Positions 59,801 through 64,000 of a DNA stretch of 64,000 bases are shown piece by piece (the stretch's first letter is position 1; each line of letters opens with the position of its first letter). The position numbers and the translations under genes were made by a program. Source of the stretch: an uncultured Hyphomonadaceae bacterium. Lineage in GTDB: Bacteria; Pseudomonadota; Alphaproteobacteria; Caulobacterales; Maricaulaceae. Location: NCBI GenBank assembly GCA_913058335.1, contig CAJXPX010000001.1:118618-182617 (forward strand). Direction: 5' to 3'. The notes beneath the pieces were generated by a model. The model saw nothing but the letters and a program-made list of their open reading frames with translations, searched no databases and was not told where the DNA came from.

Positions 59801-62584
59801 AGAAAGCCAACGTATTAGCGGCGTTGCTTGCAGAATATTACCGATGCCCGCCCCGACATTGACGACAAATTTACAAGTGTTAAAACTCAAAGCCCGCTCT
59901 AGCCCGTCGGAAAGAGACTTATGAACGGGTACAGCTATTCTGAACGTGTCTTCAAGCCATAACGCCACTGACTTTTGGGTGGTAACGACTGATGTCGCGT
60001 TGGCGAATTGCAAAGACCACGCTGACTTAAGTTCGGGTGTCTCAGAAATTTTTCTCAGATCTGAATCTGTCATATCTGAGGCGCAGAAAATTATAGAGTC
60101 CGAGAATCGGCTAATGTCGACGTCTGGATTCCAATCTTTTACATTTAGAATCAAAGAGCCCGCCCCCATCTTGGAGAACTGCCCGTCAATTGATTTACTC
60201 TCAATCCATTTAAGTTTTGCCTCGACTAGAGAATTCGCCTTTAAATCTATAGCGTTACGCAACGCGGTATCGACCATAATTTTTTTCGCAAGTCGTCTGT
60301 TCTCTCGCAACCCGAGCGGCACGAACTTACTCCCGTCTACACATGGTACATATTGAGCAGACAGCCGAGTTGCGGCTTTAGACAAAGCCTTAATAACACT
60401 CTGACTGCGTTCTGCATTCAGACAATCCAACACGTCTTCGCGCCTGATTAAAACTGCGGACGCCGAGAAGACACCCGGGTGACTCTCAATTTTCAGGACA
60501 TCAGGCGTTGCAAAAAACGTTACCCCAACGGCGCTACGCAATTCGGCGCATAACCCAGCTTGTTGACTTCGTGAGAGGCGGTTGCGCGAGAAAATAAAAA
60601 ATTCAAATTTAGAATCGGAGATGAGCTTTTTTAGGTCTGCCGGGCTGGTTTCATCAGAAATAGAATATTTTGATTTTAAGGGGTTAGCTGTTTTTTCGAC
60701 CAAGTGTATCAAGCGAGTTTTCGATTTGAAACAAACACTTTCAGCAAACTCTGACGGGATGGTCGCAAATGGAAGTTTTTTAGACTTGGCAAAGTCAGAA
60801 GCCGCATGGAGCGCTCCAAGATTTATCAATGCCTCCAAACGATTCTTAATTAACTCACCATTTCTGGGTGCCAATACCAATCCTTCAGCGATCTCATGCT
60901 CCGCGGCAGCGACTTGCCCACGCGCCGATAACGCATCTATATATTTTAATATCCCCGAAGCATTTTTCATGCGGGGATGCGCTTTAGCTTCCAGCCCAAA
61001 TTTTACAGCTTCATCCAACTGCCCCTGTACCCTTGCAAGAACAGACTTTAGAACCAGCACGTCAGGCGAATCCGGAAAAACACCACTGATTTCACGAAGA
61101 GTTTTTGCGGCGCCTTTAAAATTGCACCTACTGACATCAAGTAGAAATTTTTCTTGCCATAAAGGAAATTGGTTTGAATTTGCCCTCAAGCCAGAGCTGA
61201 TAAAGTCCTCTGCTTGCAATCGTTCCGGTGAACGAAAAATGCGTCCTTGTTTCTTTGCGCCTGCAATAGCGTTAGCGAGATAAAAAAGCTGAAGAGAGTT
61301 ATGCTTGTGCTTGGCGATTAAGGGACCAAGAGATTTCTCAATATTTAGAGCAGCCGTCTTAGGATCAATCGCCAAGTGGCACTTGACTATTTGATCGAAT
61401 ATTCGCTTATCCGTTACATTATCAGCGAATTTCTCTAGATACAGTCTTAACGCCGCTGAATATTCTGCCTGCCGGAATAATTTATTTGCATCCAACTTGG
61501 ATTTTTCTGCTTCTTCCGCGGCTAATGCTCTTCTCGCCGCCGCCTCTGCTGCCAATTTTTTTGCCTTAGATCTCTCGCGCTCTGCATTTAGCCTTCTTTC
61601 TTCAGCAAGAGCTTCTTCCTCCTCGCGCCGTTGACGCTCAAGTTCTTCAGCTGCCTGTTTAATTTCCAGAGCCCGTTGTTTATCGGCTTCTTGCTTAGCT
61701 TTTTCTTCAGCCTTCTGCTGAATTTGAATTTGCTCAAATTGAGCCTCAACCGAGGATATGTACTGCATTTGCAGAGGAGAAACCAACGCAGAGAGCGCCT
61801 TAAATTTTATGTCTATCACGTAGGGGAAGTATCCGCTCTTTAGAATCGCGGTCGACTTGGTTGCCAATCCTGACAGGTCAGCATCAGAATTTACTTTATA
61901 GGCTAATATAGATAAAATATCGCGTGTGAGCTTTCCATAAAGCTTCTGGTCTTTGACATTATCGGCGGATAAGAAATAACGCAGTATCAACAAGCCTGAT
62001 GTCGCATTTCGGACACCAAACCCTGGAATCTGCTCAATCGCGTTTGTTCTCTCTAGGGCTGCTTTGAAAAGCTCACTCCAGGGCCCTATATCTTTACAAG
62101 TCGTTTTATCTATATGCTTTGCCAATTCCAGGCCAATTTGACGACACTCCCCATCGGCTATTACGGACTTTGTATCCTTAAGCCCAGCCGTCACTATATT
62201 TAAAAAGTAATGGCCTCTGTCATTTCCCTTCAATTCGTCACTCGGGATTGCGGAAGGAAATTTTGACCTTTCTAAAATCTCAACATTACGACTAACTTTT
62301 AAAATGGAGGTTATAATATGATAGGCCTGTTTTGGCGCTGCAGAGCCCTCCAACTGATCGCGGAGGTCTGCAAAGAAAAAGTAAGACAAACCCTCCTCGA
62401 CGGGACGACTGCCTTTAGCCGTTCCCTCAATGAGCAAACGCCACCCCTCATGGCGTTCCGGCCAAGTCTCAATCAACTCTTTTGCTAGAGATACGGCCTC
62501 TTCAAATCTGGATTCTTTCAAAAGATTGCGTGTTTTCGCAATCTTTTTTTCTGGACCAAAAAGACTTTTTAACTGACTTTTCAC
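56891..62584 (-). CDS. Giant multidomain glycosyltransferase: helical/coiled-coil N-terminus, GT9 middle, GT4 C-terminus
   Basis: About 1,897 residues from GTG 62584, which follows GGTGGG; the track's TTG at 62623 lacks a ribosome site. Residues 1-280 are helical repeats. About 281-350 is a charged coiled coil rich in Glu, Lys, Arg and Ala, and TPR-like units continue to about 620. A poorly recognised region follows. At about 900-1230 is a GT9 (heptosyltransferase) domain: VNVGAGIGNILQATPLIRWL, VCSDGGAFHMADALKVPTVCVFGPT and a Cys-rich SPCQFRPEFVTCETALC. Residues about 1550-1890 are a GT4 domain with GGERSTAAIVDRL and a terminal DDPCGTGRVVFEALMSQTPVL. It fits the ADP-heptose genes at 42-45 kb. 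It could add more than one sugar while docked on partners. Confidence 0.85.
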   Translation of the reverse strand: MKSQLKSLFGPEKKIAKTRNLLKESRFEEAVSLAKELIETWPERHEGWRLLIEGTAKGSRPVEEGLSYFFFADLRDQLEGSAAPKQAYHIITSILKVSRNVEILERSKFPSAIPSDELKGNDRGHYFLNIVTAGLKDTKSVIADGECRQIGLELAKHIDKTTCKDIGPWSELFKAALERTNAIEQIPGFGVRNATSGLLILRYFLSADNVKDQKLYGKLTRDILSILAYKVNSDADLSGLATKSTAILKSGYFPYVIDIKFKALSALVSPLQMQYISSVEAQFEQIQIQQKAEEKAKQEADKQRALEIKQAAEELERQRREEEEALAEERRLNAERERSKAKKLAAEAAARRALAAEEAEKSKLDANKLFRQAEYSAALRLYLEKFADNVTDKRIFDQIVKCHLAIDPKTAALNIEKSLGPLIAKHKHNSLQLFYLANAIAGAKKQGRIFRSPERLQAEDFISSGLRANSNQFPLWQEKFLLDVSRCNFKGAAKTLREISGVFPDSPDVLVLKSVLARVQGQLDEAVKFGLEAKAHPRMKNASGILKYIDALSARGQVAAAEHEIAEGLVLAPRNGELIKNRLEALINLGALHAASDFAKSKKLPFATIPSEFAESVCFKSKTRLIHLVEKTANPLKSKYSISDETSPADLKKLISDSKFEFFIFSRNRLSRSQQAGLCAELRSAVGVTFFATPDVLKIESHPGVFSASAVLIRREDVLDCLNAERSQSVIKALSKAATRLSAQYVPCVDGSKFVPLGLRENRRLAKKIMVDTALRNAIDLKANSLVEAKLKWIESKSIDGQFSKMGAGSLILNVKDWNPDVDISRFSDSIIFCASDMTDSDLRKISETPELKSAWSLQFANATSVVTTQKSVALWLEDTFRIAVPVHKSLSDGLERALSFNTCKFVVNVGAGIGNILQATPLIRWLSKRLDQPIDVCIHSSVGISHELFGESEFINLAYHSTDIFGGRHYDKAFCASTFGADAKGVLANQIFNQRKVYDFYGQTQFVSEAKYHFFGIWNLEGEKEDLRHISVNPFIRNYAEPPQDMGGCKEIPSAKIGLAGGKRGVLWGKRQWSQFDQLARILLDQGAELHSFGGPEEDIPGCIDHTHSKLRDSIEKIRQMDVFVCSDGGAFHMADALKVPTVCVFGPTSAVKNGPMSRATSVIRTERACSPCQFRPEFVTCETALCMRDVTTDMVKDEIVGKLKHDYGWCGHPYSKAIEMEFDRQHVLVRTAYSDVFFNESFSLYKYFNPSWDYVFNSVVREHRMERAEDIVKWAIQHEGQMTDDIRYARARAAYIGRKFKLCISYAENDYDKVARPWLLKNFLFRSLLSEQDYTKIIELWTAWRGTECESIAEDENAWVETATCALRAMAMQGTHHSELIKLRRRLKLVIDGSSNQYRDPQAYINQLDDSYYRRPDKQFTTLPSRKVTFAVIDDWNNPPACLKKYHKDVGVYALYENEVGRIDLPDVDYILKLAPVDKPLSDDTENDDVTVLPNFQPHFIYNFRLTDLSGREWDVWGKENAGKAENPNTVEGLIASHAVDVSERQAERIMVVAHHHLEKYNPRGGERSTAAIVDRLKAQGYEVITVVDHKKTKEYGLDQASDLTDYILFGPFAFKSGLSGAMASWRPDMVLTYGGVALRAAPVCVAHDIPFIFFPRDWGEVCPRPHLNLVNRQAILNPQNEYKFTYDEAAKVVTNANYVGEVIQNIYGSDSINSYVPVKPPLSSASIRPLSERTEILLINARKFLGGQLVRQLATLRPELKFRVIGGDNLPFPDNVIVEPFFNGRDYTDMYKNAALFLFPLGEDDPCGTGRVVFEALMSQTPVLSLDRGGMKEVLPQDWLLQKNTPQAWAVAIDKMMAQSFDEESLENLVAVFDYRKQLDIIDDAVREVLQSAE

Positions 62585-62751
62585 GCAACCCACCAAAAAT
62601 TCAGAAATCAAAATATTGTACAAATGCGCTGAAAACGAGATATTTCAAAGCGCTTAACAGACTTAAAAATGCATCACAAACTCAAATTGGCTTTTAACAC
62701 GGGAGCTAAAATACTAAAACAGTCATGTCCAGAGACATCGTGTGTAAAGAG

Positions 62752-63474
62752 CTAATCCTTTTTGGGACTGGCCCCAGGTAAACCTACAGGCGCGCGGTTA
62801 AGGCCCTCATTCACATAGCAATCCCAAGCCGCATCCGCATCGCCAAAAAACCGAATTTCACCTTCACGTATATACAACCCCTTATTGCAAATCTTCCGCG
62901 TCAGACTCTGATGATGAGTTGCCAGTACGATTATCCCGGATTGATCTAAGAGCTCCTGCATACGAGCTTCGCTCTTTTCACGAAAATCGGCGTCCCCAAC
63001 CCCTAACCACTCATCTAATAACAGAATTTGAGGCGTAAATTCAGTAGCAGCGGCAAACACGACTCTAACTGACATCCCCTGCGAGTATGTCTCCATAGGA
63101 TCATCTATTGCCTCTCCAATATCTGCGAATTCAATAATCCGAGGCATTCTTTCTTTGATTTCCTGAGCCGATCTTTTTTCAATCATGCTCCGCAATAGAA
63201 TGTTCCGGCGCCCAGTACTTTGCTTCCTTAACCCCAAGGATAAGTTGAATAGGGAGCTCACTCTTCCTTCAATATGAATGCTCCCCGAGCTCGGCGGTAA
63301 AACCCCCGCTATAGACTGTAAAAGAGTAGATTTACCCGCCCCATTGGGACCGATTAGGGCCAAGCGGTCTCCCCGCTCTAGCTTAAAGGAAATATCCTTT
63401 AAAATAGGCCGCGTTTTCAGAAAACCACCAGAGGAAAGGTGCACGGAAACATTGTTATATGTGATAGAAGTCAT
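62752..63474 (-). CDS. Polysaccharide ABC exporter ATP-binding protein (Wzt/KpsT-like)
   Basis: A 240-residue ATPase. Walker A is IGPNGAGKSTLLQS; the signature is the TagH/Wzt-type YSQGMSVRVVFAAAT in place of LSGGQ; Walker B is ILLLDEWLGVGDADF, and the H-loop His lies in VLATHHQSL. The N-terminal SSGGFLKTRPILKDISFKLERGDR is typical of exporters of capsule, teichoic acid or O-antigen. There is no extended C-terminal carbohydrate-binding domain, so it is of the KpsT-like short kind. It pairs with the permease gene 2 bp upstream. Export of the glycan made by the neighbouring transferases is inferred. Confidence 0.93.
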   Translation of the reverse strand: MTSITYNNVSVHLSSGGFLKTRPILKDISFKLERGDRLALIGPNGAGKSTLLQSIAGVLPPSSGSIHIEGRVSSLFNLSLGLRKQSTGRRNILLRSMIEKRSAQEIKERMPRIIEFADIGEAIDDPMETYSQGMSVRVVFAAATEFTPQILLLDEWLGVGDADFREKSEARMQELLDQSGIIVLATHHQSLTRKICNKGLYIREGEIRFFGDADAAWDCYVNEGLNRAPVGLPGASPKKD

Positions 63475-63476
63475 GT

Positions 63477-64000
63477 TTAAATGTGGCGCGCAATTTTATT
63501 GATAGAGGCGGGATATAAAGCAATTAAAATGAGCATAGTGGCCAATGTAAGGCCGACAATCCAAATCCAGCTTTCGCCGGGCACGGGTTCACTTAGAAGA
63601 GGCTGTCGCACCACGGCTAAAATATGTGTAAATGGATTATACTTTAAAATTTCGGCTTTGGACCCAAGCATACTGGGCAGCCAAATGATGGGAGTAAGAA
63701 AAAACATGATTCGCATTATCGCACTTACGAGCTGAACCAAATCACGAAAGAACACGCATAATACAGCGAGGATCAACTGCACAAACATTATCAAAGGTAC
63801 AATTGAGGCGAAGCCCAAAATTGACCAAAACAAGGAGGCCATAGAATAGGGATAAACGAAGTAACTCACGGTCAAGGCGGCGATAGCAGTAATAAAGGCC
63901 GTCACCAGTGAATTGAACATACACTGTATAACGAAGGTGGAATAATTACATTTCATCCCCAATATCCAATTTCGTGAGCTTATTAGGGACGTTGCACCGC
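63477..64000 (-). CDS. Polysaccharide ABC exporter permease (Wzm/KpsM-like), C-terminal part
   Basis: The frame stays open to the right edge (residues before the track start read SLISSRNWILG on the minus strand), so the 5' end is outside the window. The visible part of about 174 residues has four or five membrane helices (IAALTVSYFVYPYSMASLFW, IVPLIMFVQLILAVLCVFFRD, IMRIMFFLTPIIWLPSML and a final one). The RDLxQLVxxxMRIxFFLTPIIW stretch is typical of ABC-2 permeases in lipopolysaccharide and capsule export. It pairs with the ATPase gene downstream. Confidence 0.9.
   Translation of the reverse strand, partial: GATSLISSRNWILGMKCNYSTFVIQCMFNSLVTAFITAIAALTVSYFVYPYSMASLFWSILGFASIVPLIMFVQLILAVLCVFFRDLVQLVSAIMRIMFFLTPIIWLPSMLGSKAEILKYNPFTHILAVVRQPLLSEPVPGESWIWIVGLTLATMLILIALYPASINKIARHI

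Noticed and set aside
60582-61283. 233-residue plus-strand ORF inside the giant transferase gene
   Set aside because: It is antisense to a coding frame with clear domains; it has no ribosome site or recognisable motif. A shadow ORF.
1-64000. CRISPR arrays, tRNA or rRNA genes, transposases and integrases
   Set aside because: None was seen while reading the sequence and ORF list. A tRNA or repeat scan by program would be decisive.

Overview
The window looks like part of an alphaproteobacterial chromosome. The organism is perhaps a marine member of the Hyphomonadales/Caulobacterales group; that placement is an inference of low to moderate confidence. The grounds are a succinoglycan-type exopolysaccharide (EPS) gene set (ExoA/L/M/O/P/Y-like proteins), a Fur-box style rich in TGAGAAT half-sites, an ExbB-ExbD-ExbD-TonB set joined to a PiuC-type hydroxylase, and a DUF2793 protein. 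Base composition is moderate. I saw no rRNA, tRNA, CRISPR array, transposase or integrase.

Layout. (1) 1-14.65 kb is an EPS locus. It starts with the tail of an ABC exporter. It then holds ExoM-, ExoO-, ExoA- and ExoL-like glycosyltransferases, a Wzy/ExoQ-like polymerase, a Wza-type export lipoprotein, a PPP-family phosphatase overlapping a GH16 glycanase, an ExoP-like Wzz/tyrosine kinase, an outer-membrane beta-barrel and an ExoY-like priming transferase. (2) 15.2-21.65 kb is a nickel-type uptake island. A divergent NikR-family regulator faces a row of an exported DUF4198-like protein, a TonB-dependent receptor, a DUF4198 protein, a TPR protein, HupE/UreJ and a membrane protein. A 28-bp operator-like palindrome lies between the regulator and the row. 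(3) 21.9-30.5 kb is an iron island on the minus strand. One operon runs siderophore receptor - PiuC-type hydroxylase - ExbB - ExbD - ExbD - TonB. A second runs PepSY membrane protein - DUF2271 - DUF4198 - ApbE. Each is preceded by a Fur-box-like site. (4) 31-64 kb returns to surface polysaccharide: a GtrB/GtrA/GT-C type set, three GT4 enzymes, an ADP-heptose module (HldD, HldE, GmhB), an AGE-family epimerase, an SGNH-like lipoprotein, a DUF2793 protein, a sulfotransferase, tandem acyltransferase-3/SGNH proteins, a WbpB/D/E-like diacetamido-uronic acid module, a giant three-part glycosyltransferase of about 1.9k residues, and a Wzt/Wzm-type ABC exporter running off the right edge.

How it fits together. 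The left block can prime, assemble, polymerise and export a succinoglycan-like polymer, with a glycanase to trim it. The right block supplies heptose and acetamido-sugar precursors and decorating enzymes (acyl, sulfate, lipid-linked sugars) for a second, ABC-exported glycan. The two metal islands in between may share the TonB-ExbB-ExbD motor encoded in the window.

Most noteworthy points: a NikR-like regulator that lacks three of the four canonical nickel ligands and has a His-rich tail, beside an operator with NikR spacing but altered half-sites; an ExbD pair in which one copy has Asn for the proton-carrying Asp; a DUF2271 protein with a flavinylation-like motif beside ApbE; a run of nine G in the start of tonB; a 162-bp identical block shared by two otherwise diverged acyltransferase genes; the giant glycosyltransferase fusion; and an unassigned alpha/beta-hydrolase-like protein. 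No single region is clearly a wholly new system. The NikR-variant nickel island and the flavin/iron module are the best candidates for new biology.
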